Under the pieces are notes generated by a model that was given only the letters and a program-made list of their open reading frames with translations, did not search any database and had not been told where the DNA came from. The translations under genes and the position numbers were made by a program. A DNA stretch of 64,000 bases, from NCBI GenBank assembly GCA_964391865.1, contig CAYMNQ010000006.1, positions 62,001 to 126,000 of the forward strand, read 5' to 3'. The DNA is from DASZQL01 sp964391865 (GTDB lineage: Bacteria > Planctomycetota > Phycisphaerae > Phycisphaerales > UBA1924). The stretch's first letter is position 1; each line of letters begins with the position of its first letter. Shown here in pieces: positions 34,175 through 44,026 of this stretch.

Positions 34175-36223
34175 TTATTCCGTGTTCGCGCGACGCATTT
34201 CGACTTCGAGCGCGACTTGCTCGACGGTATCGTTCAGGTTGCCGCGTTCGCCGAAATCGGCCATTCGGCAGAGCTTGCTGTCGATGTGCGTGAGCAGCGT
34301 GTCGAGTTGTTGCACCGTCCACGGCTCAACGGGATGGCACTCCGTCTCCTCGGCGGCAGCGCAGGCGAGCAGGACTTCCGACTGGATAGTCAAGAGCTGG
34401 CCGCCCGCGCCCAGTTTCTCAAAGCGGCCCGGCAGACCGGCCAAACAGACGAGCGCCCGGTCCAGGTGCTCGTCGTGGTATAGCCAGTAGCCCAACTGCA
34501 GTTCGAGCAGCAACAGGTACAGATCGTCGGGCAACCCAGCGTCCCGCCACCTTTGAATTCTCGACTCGTACGCCTCGATCCTGCACTCCCAAAGTCGGTC
34601 GGCGGCCGAGGGGTCTGAGTACACCCCACGGCCGGATAGATAATCGGTGACCCACACGAACTCGAGTACTTCGAGCAAGCGGCCGGCCTTTGCGGCGGCA
34701 CTGTTCTTCTGCTTGGCTTGTTTCAATGACTCCAAGACCATCTGGTTCCGCCCGAGGACTTCGGTCGACTCCTTCTTCGCCTCCCGCGCCTCCGCCGCGC
34801 TGCTGACGGCCTGCCGCTGGACGAGGGCGATCACCCCGAGGCTGATCGCGAGCAGTGCAGCCGAGACGAACAGCCCGGGCCGTCGCCGTGCGAACAGCAG
34901 CGCCCGAGCGGCGAGCGACGGGCGCATCCAACGGATCGGGCGATGCTGCAAGTAGGCTTCGAGGTCGTCGGCGATCTCCGAGGGAGAGGGGTACCGATCG
35001 GATGGTTCGCGCTGGAGGCAGCGCTCAATGACTCTGCGGATCACCGGCTCGTCGATCAAGTCCAGTTCCGCGCGGGTCACGACCTGCGGCTCGTGCATGC
35101 GGCGGGCCACGTCGGACGCCGAGACACCGTTCGGCGCCTTGCCGGTGATCATCCAGTACAGGATGCCGCCGATGGCGTAGGTGTCGACGGGCGGCGCGTT
35201 CTGGCTGATTTCTTCCGCGTACTGCTCGGGGGCCATGAATCCGAGCGTGCCGAGACGCCCGCTCCGGACCGAGTTCATGCTCGTTTCGTTCGTCCGGATG
35301 CGCTGCGAGATCCCAAAGTCAACGATCTTGGGATCGCCGTCCGAGCTCATGACCACGTTGCGTGGCTTCAGGTCGCAGTGGACCACGCCGGCGAAGTGGG
35401 CCGACTGAATCCCGCGCGCGATCTTCGCGGTGATGCGCGCCGCCTCTCGCGCGCCGCACGGTTCTTTCCGAGCAGTAGCCCAGAGTTCGAGGTTCGCTCC
35501 GGGGATGTACTCGTAGACAATGAACGAGTGCCCCTCGGCCGTCACCCCGCGGCGCAGCGCGGCGGCCACGCTCGGGTGATTGACGCGCCGGGCCTTCGTC
35601 GCTTCCTCGGCGAAGAGGCGCACCGCGTCGTCATCCAGAACGCCCACTCGGAGCACTTTGACGGCGACGTAGGCCGGGGCATCGGGGTCGGACAACCCGT
35701 GGTCGATCGCCAGGTACATCTGGGCACACGCCCCCTCGCCGATCAGTTCGGTGAGTTCGTACTGGAGCTGTCCGTCCGGCAGCGCCGGACCGAAGCGCAT
35801 CGGGAGTTTGAACGGCTCACCGAGTTGGAGCGCACTGGGCGCTCCGGTGGTGGAGACCAGCGCGAAGTGCAAGTGCACCGCATCGAGAATGGCCGCGCGA
35901 AGGTGGGGGTAGTTGAACTGCAGCGTTTCCACCGCGTCCATGCTCAGCAATTCCGCACCTGACAGGGAGCGCAGCACCATGTCAATGGCGGCATCGAGCA
36001 CGACGCGGCGTCCGGCCAGGTTGTGAATCGAGTCCAGGAACATCTGAAGATCGAGCGGGAGGTCCCGCTCGATGCGGTCACGCCCGTATCGGTCGACGAG
36101 GTCGGCCAGTTCGTCATCGTCGCGCGGAGACACCGCTTCGCAGAGCGCCGAGAACGACATCTGCCACGGGAACGGCGCCGTGCGCTCGTAGCGTGAATCA
36201 AGATCGCGAATGATGTGAATCAT
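34175..36223 (-). CDS. Transmembrane Ser/Thr protein kinase
   Basis: A 682-residue Hanks-type kinase. An N-terminal helical region of about 135 residues precedes the kinase domain: glycine loop IGEGACAQM, VAIK-like VAVKVL, catalytic loop VHCDLKPRNVV near residue 280, DFGIS, and FMAPEQY near 325. A single membrane segment (LFVSAALLAISLGVIALV) near residue 445 is followed by an outside domain of about 220 residues with no known motif. Start ATG at 36223 has AAGGG upstream and lies inside the end of the ECF sigma gene (26-base overlap), so the two are coupled; planctomycetes often pair an ECF sigma factor with such a kinase. Confidence 0.88.
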   Translation of the reverse strand: MIHIIRDLDSRYERTAPFPWQMSFSALCEAVSPRDDDELADLVDRYGRDRIERDLPLDLQMFLDSIHNLAGRRVVLDAAIDMVLRSLSGAELLSMDAVETLQFNYPHLRAAILDAVHLHFALVSTTGAPSALQLGEPFKLPMRFGPALPDGQLQYELTELIGEGACAQMYLAIDHGLSDPDAPAYVAVKVLRVGVLDDDAVRLFAEEATKARRVNHPSVAAALRRGVTAEGHSFIVYEYIPGANLELWATARKEPCGAREAARITAKIARGIQSAHFAGVVHCDLKPRNVVMSSDGDPKIVDFGISQRIRTNETSMNSVRSGRLGTLGFMAPEQYAEEISQNAPPVDTYAIGGILYWMITGKAPNGVSASDVARRMHEPQVVTRAELDLIDEPVIRRVIERCLQREPSDRYPSPSEIADDLEAYLQHRPIRWMRPSLAARALLFARRRPGLFVSAALLAISLGVIALVQRQAVSSAAEAREAKKESTEVLGRNQMVLESLKQAKQKNSAAAKAGRLLEVLEFVWVTDYLSGRGVYSDPSAADRLWECRIEAYESRIQRWRDAGLPDDLYLLLLELQLGYWLYHDEHLDRALVCLAGLPGRFEKLGAGGQLLTIQSEVLLACAAAEETECHPVEPWTVQQLDTLLTHIDSKLCRMADFGERGNLNDTVEQVALEVEMRRANTE

Positions 36224-36806
36224 GCGGCTGACCCTTGGATTCGAGTGAGGCCCGAACACGTTTGCGGATGAGTTCCCAACGCTTGCGCGTGCTTTCGGGC
36301 GTGCGGCCCGTCAAGCCCGCGATGGTCTGTAGTTCCATGCCAGAGAGCCACAGCCACAGAATTCTCTGGTCCTCGGGCGATTCGATCGCGGCAAAGGCCG
36401 TGTCGATCACAGCATCGCTTGCGTCTTCATCCGCGTCCGAGTCCCGGCCGAGAGCAGAATCCATCAACTCCGCGAAGGGCGCATCGTCAGCCTCAACTCG
36501 TTTGAGGCGGCCGATGAGACGCACCTTCTGAAGGACGGCGGCGTCCGCCACCTTCATGATGAGCCCCCAGATCTCTGATTCGGATCGGGCACGGATCTCG
36601 TGGGCCGAGGCGTAGTGGACGATCCGCCGCAGCACGGTGGAGAGGATGTCCGCCGAGTCGAAGACACGGCGCATGCGCGGGCCGAGCTTGCCGCCCATGC
36701 GGCGGCGCAAGAGCGGCCCGTACTGGAGCACGAACTCGCCGAGGGCGTCGCGGTCGCCCAGGGTGATTCGCCGGACCAATTCGTCCTTCGCGGCCGGACC
36801 CCTCAT
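36198..36806 (-). CDS. ECF-type sigma factor coupled to Ser/Thr kinase
   Basis: A 202-residue sigma factor of the planctomycete kinase-linked type. Region 2: DALGEFVLQYGPLLRRRM and the stretch VFDSADILSTVLRRIVHYA to EIWGLIMKVADAAVLQKVR; region 4: SPEDQRILWLWLSGMELQTI then GRTPESTRKRWELIRKR, a helix-turn-helix. ATG at 36806 follows AAGGAAGTGTGTG; a GTG one codon earlier is possible. The stop lies inside the kinase gene, so both proteins are made from one transcript and the kinase probably controls the sigma factor. Confidence 0.8.
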   Translation of the reverse strand: MRGPAAKDELVRRITLGDRDALGEFVLQYGPLLRRRMGGKLGPRMRRVFDSADILSTVLRRIVHYASAHEIRARSESEIWGLIMKVADAAVLQKVRLIGRLKRVEADDAPFAELMDSALGRDSDADEDASDAVIDTAFAAIESPEDQRILWLWLSGMELQTIAGLTGRTPESTRKRWELIRKRVRASLESKGQPHDSHHSRS

Positions 36807-36948
36807 CACACACTTCCTTCAGCGGCGCACGCACTCGAAAAAAATCTGAAGTCAGGCTTCACACGCCCCGTCGGCCCGGAACCGCCTGGCCGACGGAGCT
36901 TGGTGGATGTTCCCCGGCCTCCGTCGTGACCACGAACGGAGCCGTGCC

Positions 36949-37296
36949 GTGAACAGAGTCAACAGGACTGGTCCGGTGGGGGGATGGCATCTCTGGAGAA
37001 GCGCCGCTCGGTCTGTCCGGAGCACTCTGCATCAACCAAGGCTCCTACTCAGAGCTCTCGCGTTCGTTCTGATGGCGGGCATGAGCGGCCTTGACACATC
37101 GGCGACCGCGCAGTCAGCACCATCGAATCAAAACCAGAACCAGCGTACCACAACGCCATATCCGGCTTCCAGCGGGGGTGTGTCGGGCCCGGTGAGCGTC
37201 CCGGACAGCCCGAAGGACTGCACCGTGCAGTGGATCGAGTACTGGATTTGCATGTCAGAGGGCAATCAAGGTTGCGCAGAACCTGACTGCCCCTGA
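36949..37296 (+). CDS. Small secreted hypothetical protein
   Basis: About 115 residues, not recognised. A basic lead is followed by a hydrophobic segment (LLLRALAFVLMAGMSGL) and a likely cleavage region ATAQSAPS, then an Asn/Gln/Thr/Pro-rich linker and a C-terminal part with four Cys (DCTVQWIEYWICMSEGNQGC and EPDC), which suggests disulfides outside the cytoplasm. The start is uncertain: GTG at 36949 is one option, ATG at 36907 or 37072 others. Confidence 0.45.
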   Translation: MNRVNRTGPVGGWHLWRSAARSVRSTLHQPRLLLRALAFVLMAGMSGLDTSATAQSAPSNQNQNQRTTTPYPASSGGVSGPVSVPDSPKDCTVQWIEYWICMSEGNQGCAEPDCP

Positions 37297-37361
37297 ACTT
37301 GGGGAGCACGATCCGGTCTCTTTCATTCTCAACATTCTCAATGCGAGCACGCTAAATCGCC

Positions 37362-37796
37362 ATGCCAGAACTTCACGAAGAGGCGCGGGCCACTCGATTG
37401 GCCGGGTCGCGTCCGATCGACGATCCGGTGGAGCAGGCCGCTCCGAGGGCGGTCATCCTGATCGAAGAGATGGGCTGTTCCCCGCCGGCGATGGCATCCC
37501 GGATCCGGGAACTGCGCGGGCGACTTTCATATCGCGAACTTGCTATCGCACTCGAACTGAACCCCGAGACAGTCCGTCGCTACTGCCGGGACGGGAAGCC
37601 GTCGGTTCAGTTTGTCCAGCGCTGCTGTCTCCGGCTCGGAGCCAGCGGGGAATGGCTGTTACTCGGCCGCGGCCCACTGCGCGCGGCAGATATCCTGCGA
37701 CATCGATTGCGCGAAGCGAGCGTGAGAGAGTTGCTCGGCGAGCTTGCGGTCCGATTCGGGGCTCCCCGATCGCGCGACGAGAATGATGGCGCGTAG
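37362..37796 (+). CDS. Helix-turn-helix regulator
   Basis: A 144-residue DNA-binding protein. Residues about 45-95 form an HTH of the XRE/lambda repressor kind: MASRIRELRGRLSYRELAIA then NPETVRRYCRDGKPSVQFVQ, followed by LRLGASGEWLLLGRGP, typical of phage-type regulators with a fixed C-terminal extension. No enzymatic domain. Convergent with the XRE gene that follows. Confidence 0.65.
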   Translation: MPELHEEARATRLAGSRPIDDPVEQAAPRAVILIEEMGCSPPAMASRIRELRGRLSYRELAIALELNPETVRRYCRDGKPSVQFVQRCCLRLGASGEWLLLGRGPLRAADILRHRLREASVRELLGELAVRFGAPRSRDENDGA

Positions 37797-37908
37797 TCAC
37801 AGGGCGGCACCGCATCGGTGCCGCCGCGGCTCGGTCGCGAGGGTTTGGCTCCGCACGGAGTCGTGCAACAACAAGACGCAGCGTACTGCTCATCGCGTGA
37901 ACGAGAAC

Positions 37909-38187
37909 TCACGCGCGTGGCGGCGTTTTCTTCGCGGCGCGCACGATGGCCTGGAGCTCTGCCGCGGCGTCGGCGCGGCATGCCAGGCACCACCGGCAGA
38001 ACCTGACGGGGTCGATGCACCGATCGCCGGATTCCACTTTCTGAATGAAGGTGTGCGGGCGCTTGAACGAGGCACCGAACTCCACCTGCGTCAAACCAGC
38101 GTTCTCCCGGATGGTCTTCAGGCGCTCGCGGAGCGCGTGGTAGGCCGGGTCGTGCTGGGGATTGGGACGCCGGGAGCGCTTTCCCAT
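37909..38187 (-). CDS. XRE-family helix-turn-helix protein
   Basis: A 92-residue single-domain regulator: YHALRERLKTIRENAGLTQV then EFGASFKRPHTFIQKVESGD is a standard XRE HTH with the conserved LTQ and the recognition helix. The remaining part (DPVRFCRWCLACRADAAAEL) is helical. The ATG at 38187 is used; the frame extends 164 codons upstream but the extra sequence is not protein-like. Confidence 0.8.
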   Translation of the reverse strand: MGKRSRRPNPQHDPAYHALRERLKTIRENAGLTQVEFGASFKRPHTFIQKVESGDRCIDPVRFCRWCLACRADAAAELQAIVRAAKKTPPRA

Positions 38188-38771
38188 TTTAGAACGCCAG
38201 ACTTGGTGGGAAAATGTCGTAGATTGGGACATCTGGCATGACGTTGAGAGGAAGCCGTTTTCGTCGAGCCAACGAAACCCCGTGAGCATCCCGCAGACCA
38301 TTTTCTTCGCTCTTGCCGGGTTGCTTCGAATCCCGGCGATACCGGTACCGCCGCAGCCGCCGGGGCAGGAGCGCGGTGGCGACGAGCATGGCCAGCGCGT
38401 AACGGCCCGGTCGATGTTTCTAGACTGCTCATCAACAACTGCTGCCCCAGTTGTGGATGAGGGTGAGTAGGTCGGTGAGCGTGACGAAGCCATCGCCGGC
38501 GAGGTCGCCCAAGCGCTGCTCACTCCGGCCAAGTTCCTCAGCAAGAGTTCTGATCTCGCTTCGGGTTTGAGTGCAAGCAGCATGGGCCACGTTCGAAGCC
38601 AGCCCCTGTGGTTGACGCTTCGGTGTTGACCACGGCCCGCGAACTCAGATTTGTGAGGGCGCGAATCTGTACGGATCAAGGTAGGGTCTTTGGTCGTCTT
38701 CGCGCTCTTGCTCGTCGAATGGGTTCGTCATACACTATCGACCCCCGTACGCGAAAAAGCGGATGGGAGCG
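38188..38771. other. Region without intact gene before tRNA-Thr
   Basis: 584 bases with no intact gene. The minus strand at about 38432-38600 encodes a dockerin-like fragment described separately; the rest shows nothing recognisable apart from the expected promoter of tRNA-Thr and tuf. Confidence 0.4.
38432..38600 (-). pseudogene. Dockerin-like C-terminal fragment
   Basis: A minus-strand frame ends with RLGDLAGDGFVTLTDLLTLI then HNWGSSC and a stop. The DLAGDGFVTLTD part matches the Ca-binding loop of dockerin type I-like repeats, and HNWG is the usual end of planctomycete secreted proteins. No complete gene surrounds it and there is no ATG start, so it looks like the leftover 3' end of a secreted protein gene. 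Confidence 0.4.
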
Positions 38772-38843
38772 GCCACCGTAGCTCAGTGGTAGAGCACACC
38801 CTTGGTAAGGGTGAGGTCGAGGGTTCAATCCCCTCTGGTGGCT
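38772..38843 (+). tRNA. tRNA-Thr (anticodon GGT)
   Basis: A 72-base cloverleaf: acceptor GCCACCG/TGGTGGC, D arm AGCTCAGTGGTAGAGC, anticodon stem CACCC/GGGTG with loop TTGGTAA (GGT), T arm GAGGG-TTCAATC-CCCTC, discriminator T. It stands upstream of tuf, an arrangement common in bacteria. Confidence 0.95.
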
Positions 38844-39204
38844 TTCTCGGTCGGGATGGTGGTGTTCGCCGCGGCTTCCGCAGCTTGCTCATCGATGCAA
38901 TGCGGATCGTCGGTGGAGCGCCGGAAGTGGCCTTTTGGTTCGGCGTGTGCTATCTTCCCCGCCCCTCCCTTCGGTTCATGGATGGGCCGGCGGGCAATTC
39001 GGATGTCATCGCGTGCCGAGCGGTTCGGCGCGTTTGCAACGCCGGCGAACGGTCGCCGGCAGAGATCACCGCCGACGTGTGCGGTCGGTGCAGGTTCGAG
39101 TCTCGTCGCGCGGAGCGCGGGGCTCACAAGGATCGGGTTCCCTCGGGCGCAGCGCACGCGAAGAAGCGAGCCGCGTCAGGGTGAATGCCGGAGGTTCTTC
39201 GACC
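38844..39204. other. Leader region between tRNA-Thr and tuf
   Basis: 361 bases without a supported gene. It contains a TTCGAGTC word reminiscent of a tRNA T arm (near 39095) but no cloverleaf can be drawn. It probably forms the 5' leader of tuf. Confidence 0.4.
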
Positions 39205-40407
<1,203 letters not shown>

Positions 40408-40425
40408 TGGAGTCTTGATTCGGGA

Positions 40426-40497
40426 CGCCCGGCTTCTTGCCGCTCCTTCGCTCACGGGCTGACGCCCGCGGCGACGCTCGCGGTAGGAAGCCGGGCG
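40426..40497. promoter_or_regulatory. Long hairpin between tuf and rpmG
   Basis: CGCCCGGCTTC (40426-40436) pairs perfectly with GAAGCCGGGCG (40487-40497), and an inner hairpin CGGGC/GCCCG is enclosed. It could attenuate or stabilise the tuf transcript; without a T-tract it is not a classic terminator. Confidence 0.55.
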
Positions 40498-40544
40498 CCC
40501 GTTCTACGTTTTCGGCGCCGAGCTTCGGCGCAAGGACCGCGACC

Positions 40545-40727
40545 ATGGCTAAGAAGAAAAGCGACGCCCGCGAGTACGTGTGGCTTCAATGCACCGAAAC
40601 GGGCGATCTGAATTACCGTACCAGCATCAACGTCAAAGGCGGCATGGCCGAGAAGCTCAAGGAGGGCTTTAATCGGTATTGCGCCCGACTGAAGCGCCAC
40701 ACGCGGCATAAGATTAAGCGGAAATAA
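40545..40727 (+). CDS. rpmG: 50S ribosomal protein L33
   Basis: A 60-residue basic ribosomal protein. The start VWLQCTETGDLNYRTSIN and the end NRYCARLKRHTRHKIKR match L33. It lacks the two CxxC pairs of zinc-binding L33, having only single Cys residues, so it is of the zinc-free kind. AAGGA precedes the ATG. Position between tuf and secE is typical. Confidence 0.9.
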   Translation: MAKKKSDAREYVWLQCTETGDLNYRTSINVKGGMAEKLKEGFNRYCARLKRHTRHKIKRK

Positions 40728-40733
40728 TTTGTA

Positions 40734-40815
40734 GGGATCGGGGATCAGGCAGCGGCACCAATCCAGTCGCTGGTTCGAGAGGCGTCTGTCAAACTGGTGC
40801 CCGATCCCTGATCCC
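40734..40815. repeat. Imperfect inverted repeat of GGGATC words
   Basis: GGGATCGGGGATCAGG...GGCACCA on the left mirrors TGGTGCCCGATCCCTGATCC on the right. It lies between rpmG and tRNA-Trp and shares the GATCCCTG word with the insertion in the methyltransferase gene at 15868-15958. Confidence 0.6.
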
Positions 40816-40831
40816 AGGTTCCTGCTCGCGG

Positions 40832-40904
<73 letters not shown>

Positions 40905-41009
40905 CTTCGTTCGATCGCGGCGCGTTTCATGGACCCCCTCGCCGCCGGGTCTCGGGTCTGAACCCGTCCACGCTGATTGCGCGGCACGCGGGGCAAAGGA
41001 AGACGGCAC

Positions 41010-41447
41010 ATGTCCTTCGGCATCTATAAACCCGATCAGGGCTATTGGACGCGGATGATGACCGCGCTCGGTGCCGGCGCGCTCGTGCTGGGCACCGCGG
41101 GCTGGGTCGCCGGTCAATTGCAGGGCGCGAAGTTCGGTGCCGCCGCCGAGGACGGCACGGCCGCGGTCGATCCGCGCTTCGTGCAGCTCATGGGCGCAGG
41201 CCCGGTGATTCTGATCGGCGCCATCCTTGTGTACTGGTTGGTCTATTCCAAGCCGCGGTCGAGCGAGTTCCTCATCGCGACCGAGGGCGAGATGAAGAAG
41301 GTGAACTGGTCCACCCCGAAGGAGATCATGGGATCGACGTGGGTGGTGATGGGGATCAGCCTGCTGTTGATCGTGGCGTTGCTGCTGGTCGACGTCGCGT
41401 TTTCTCGGTTTTTCCACTGGATCAAGGTTCTTGAGATTACGGGCTGA
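41010..41447 (+). CDS. secE: Preprotein translocase subunit SecE
   Basis: A 145-residue inner-membrane protein. Three hydrophobic segments are seen: ALGAGALVLGTAGWVAG, VILIGAILVYWLVY and the conserved C-terminal one WVVMGISLLLIVALLLVDV. The amphipathic SecE motif before it is EGEMKKVNWSTPKEI. SecE holds SecY together in the translocon. The three-segment form resembles E. coli SecE and not the one-segment type of most bacteria. ATG at 41010 follows AAAGGA. Confidence 0.93.
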   Translation: MSFGIYKPDQGYWTRMMTALGAGALVLGTAGWVAGQLQGAKFGAAAEDGTAAVDPRFVQLMGAGPVILIGAILVYWLVYSKPRSSEFLIATEGEMKKVNWSTPKEIMGSTWVVMGISLLLIVALLLVDVAFSRFFHWIKVLEITG

Positions 41448-41601
41448 GTTGTTCGGGCTCGTGCGTTGCAGGTTCCCCGCTTTGGCGGGAAGGTGAGTTC
41501 GCGGCACGTCCGGGATCGGGGCACGCCGCCGACGTTTGGCTTGGTTCGATGGTCCGCACCGTTCGGCGTCGGCTGACTGAGCCGGCGCGGGAGGCCGCAG
41601 C

Positions 41602-42294
41602 ATGTCGGAACTTCAAGAACAGAATCCCGCTTCCGTCCCCGCACACGTGACTGCCCCCGCCCCCGCCCCCGGCGCGCTCGACGGGCGCATGAACGAACGC
41701 ACCGACACCATTGAGTCCGAGGACCAGCTGGTCACGCCGGGCATGAACTGGTTCGTACTGCGCGTGGCGTCAAACAAGGAAAACTCCGTCCGCGAGACGC
41801 TGCTGCGGAAAATCCAGATCGAGGGGCTGGTCCACCTCGTGAACCGCATTCTCGTGCCGACCGAGAAGACCAAGACGATGAAGGGCGGCAAGCAGAAGAT
41901 CACCGAGACGAAGCTATACCCCGGCTACGTCTTCGTCGAGATGAAGCTGGAAGCGGACGGGCGCATCCCGCAAGACGTCTTCTTCCTCATCAAGGAGACG
42001 ACGGGCGTGGGCGATTTCGTCGGCGCGACCGGTCGGCCCACGGCGCTGGCGACGCACGAGGTGCAGAAGATGCTCCTCGACTCGCGCCGCCCGGAAGAGT
42101 TGCCGAACGTCAAGACGGTATTCCAGAAGGGCGAAGCGGTCGTCATCAAGGAAGGCCCGTTCGAGAACTACGAGGGCACCGTCGACGAGCTGCTGCCCGA
42201 CAAGGGACTGGTGCGCGTCCTGGTCACCATCTTCGGCCGGCAGGCGCCGATCGAGCTCGAAGAGTGGCAGATCGGGAAGCAGGGCGAGGAATAA
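41602..42294 (+). CDS. nusG: Transcription antitermination factor NusG
   Basis: A 230-residue protein. The NGN domain begins at about residue 48 (MNWFVLRVASNKENSVRETL) and includes KLYPGYVFVEMKL; the C-terminal KOW domain is seen in GEAVVIKEGPFENYEGTVDE. The first 47 residues are an Ala/Pro/acidic extension absent from E. coli NusG; an internal ATG exists at the domain start, but the upstream part has coding character. NusG binds RNA polymerase and couples it to ribosomes or Rho. The rplK gene that often follows is missing. Confidence 0.95.
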   Translation: MSELQEQNPASVPAHVTAPAPAPGALDGRMNERTDTIESEDQLVTPGMNWFVLRVASNKENSVRETLLRKIQIEGLVHLVNRILVPTEKTKTMKGGKQKITETKLYPGYVFVEMKLEADGRIPQDVFFLIKETTGVGDFVGATGRPTALATHEVQKMLLDSRRPEELPNVKTVFQKGEAVVIKEGPFENYEGTVDELLPDKGLVRVLVTIFGRQAPIELEEWQIGKQGEE

Positions 42295-42407
42295 GCGGGC
42301 GGACCTCGGCACGACGCGCGAGCGATCAGGCGCAGATTGCTGGATGGACATCCCGAGCGCGCGGAACGGCACCGATCACGCTCGTTGCTGCTCCGCGGCG
42401 CGCGCAC

Positions 42408-43328
42408 TCATCGTACGCTCACCATCTCCGCGTACTGCTCGTAGCGTTTGGCGATCTCGTCGCGCGTCAGCCGGGCGAGCCGATCGAGCGAGAAGGACTC
42501 GATGTTGAAGCTGGCGATGACCGTCCCGTGCGCCATCGCGGTGCGGATCGACGCGAGGTTGATGTTCTTGTCGCGGCTGTGCGACGCGGCGAGGTGCCCC
42601 ATCATGCCGCCCGCGAACGAATCGCCCGCGCCGGTGGGATCGACGACTTTCTCCATCGGGAACGCGGGCAGGGCGGCGACGCCCTCGTCGTGGACCACCA
42701 GGCAGCCGTGCTCGCCCTTCTTGATGACGACGAACATCGGGCCCATCTCGAGGATCTTCCGCCCGGCGGCGAGCATGTTCCTTTTGCCCGTGAGCAGGCG
42801 CGCTTCGGAGTCGTTCAGCACCAGCCCGTCGATGTCGCGCAGGAGTGCTTCGAGCTCGGGGCGGGCGGACTCGATCCACAGGTTCATCGTGTCGGCGACG
42901 GAGATCACGCGCTCGGGGAAGCTGTGCAGCAGCTCGCGCTGGATCGTCGGGTGCGTGTTGGCGAGGAAGACGAACTTTGAATCGCGGTACTTCGCGGGCG
43001 GCGTGGGCGGGTGCTCGAGCAGCACGTTGAGGTCTGTAAAGAGCGTTTCGCGCTCATTCATGTCCTCCAGATACTTCCCGCCCCACGCGAAGGTCTTCGA
43101 ACCTTTGCGGATTTCCAGCCCGTCGATGTCGATGTTGGGGAACTTCTTGAAAACCGCGACGTGCGACGCGGGGAGGTCCTCGCCCGCGACCGCGACGATG
43201 CGCACGTGCGTGAAGAACGACGCGGCGGCGGCGAAGTAGGTGCACGACCCGCCCAGAACGCGTTCCGCCTTCGACTCAGGGGTGTGGACGGTATCGATGC
43301 CAATGGTGCCGGTGACGATGAGGGGCAT
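42408..43328 (-). CDS. PfkB-family carbohydrate/nucleoside kinase
   Basis: A 306-residue ribokinase-superfamily enzyme that phosphorylates a sugar or nucleoside with ATP. The N-terminal substrate region GGSCTYFAAAASFF and the C-terminal PfkB signature DPTGAGDSFAGGMMG (catalytic Asp in GAGD) are both present. GGAG lies seven bases before the ATG at 43328. Substrate cannot be assigned. The gene faces nusG and is flanked upstream by a GGAAGTC-type repeat. Confidence 0.85.
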   Translation of the reverse strand: MPLIVTGTIGIDTVHTPESKAERVLGGSCTYFAAAASFFTHVRIVAVAGEDLPASHVAVFKKFPNIDIDGLEIRKGSKTFAWGGKYLEDMNERETLFTDLNVLLEHPPTPPAKYRDSKFVFLANTHPTIQRELLHSFPERVISVADTMNLWIESARPELEALLRDIDGLVLNDSEARLLTGKRNMLAAGRKILEMGPMFVVIKKGEHGCLVVHDEGVAALPAFPMEKVVDPTGAGDSFAGGMMGHLAASHSRDKNINLASIRTAMAHGTVIASFNIESFSLDRLARLTRDEIAKRYEQYAEMVSVR

Positions 43329-43334
43329 GGGAAA

Positions 43335-43400
43335 CTCCGGGGAAGGCGGAAGTCGTAAGTGCGGAAGTCGGAAGCTGGAGTCTGGAAGCCGATGTGTGAA
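43335..43400. repeat. GGAAGTC-type intergenic repeat
   Basis: GGCGGAAGTCGTAAGTGCGG then AAGTCGGAAGCTGGAGTCTG: imperfect tandem copies of a 7-9 base word. It lies directly upstream of the PfkB gene and occurs again at 48795-48830. Confidence 0.65.
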
Positions 43401-43441
43401 CCGCGCATGGTACAGCGCGAAAAATGGGCTTGTGGGTCGGG

Positions 43442-44026
43442 CTATTTCAGCGCGTGCAGGCCTCTGGTTTCGCGCTCGCGGTTGAGTTTCAGGAATGCCG
43501 CCGGATGGTCCTTGACCAGTTTGAGGAGCTGCGTTGCGGACACATCGAGCCGTATGGAGGCGGTTCTCAATTCCCATCCGGCGTCGGCGATGAAATCGAG
43601 CGCCTCGGCGAGGAGCGCGGGGAAATCGTGATGATCGGGGCTGACGACGATGCGGTTGCTGGGCACCGGGGCCCGGAGCATTGGGAGCAGGGGGTCGCGC
43701 GGCTGGACGGCGGCGCGGTGCGGGCCGCGGACGCGCGAGCGCCAGAGTGCGCTCGCCGCATCACCCGGCGGGACGGGGCAGCGATGCTCGATGCAAAGAG
43801 TCAGGCGCAATCGCTTGAGCGCGACACGCCGGTTGTCGATCACGCTGCGCCGCTCGGTGGCGTGGGCTTCGATGCCGGTGGGGAGGTGGGTGAGGTAGAC
43901 GCCGGTCTCGACTTTGTTGCGATGCTGCCCGCCGGGGCCGCGGGTGCGGGCTTTGGTGAGTTCGCACTGCGCGAGCAGAATCTCATCGTCGAGCGCGGCG
44001 GGATGAGTAGGGATCGGTGAGTTCAT
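43442..44026 (-). CDS. RF-1 domain protein (ArfB/PrfH-like peptidyl-tRNA hydrolase)
   Basis: A 194-residue protein with the peptide-release GGQ loop: TKARTRGPGGQHRNKVETGV in the first 50 residues. It lacks the codon-recognition domains of RF1/RF2. The rest (VVSPDHHDFPALLAEALDFI, then VSATQLLKLVKDHPAAFLKL) does not match the short basic ArfB tail, so it may be a separate branch. Proteins of this group free stalled ribosomes by hydrolysing peptidyl-tRNA. Start ATG at 44026. Confidence 0.8.
   Translation of the reverse strand: MNSPIPTHPAALDDEILLAQCELTKARTRGPGGQHRNKVETGVYLTHLPTGIEAHATERRSVIDNRRVALKRLRLTLCIEHRCPVPPGDAASALWRSRVRGPHRAAVQPRDPLLPMLRAPVPSNRIVVSPDHHDFPALLAEALDFIADAGWELRTASIRLDVSATQLLKLVKDHPAAFLKLNRERETRGLHALK

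Noticed and set aside
38188..38679. N-terminal extension of the XRE protein by 164 codons.
   Set aside because: The extra sequence is not protein-like, overlaps the dockerin-like fragment in another frame, and the ATG at 38187 gives a complete HTH protein.
38990..39130. tRNA-like words (GCCGAGCGGTTCGG, GCAGGTTCGAGTC) between tRNA-Thr and tuf suggested a long-arm tRNA.
   Set aside because: No acceptor stem and no clean anticodon or T stem can be paired.
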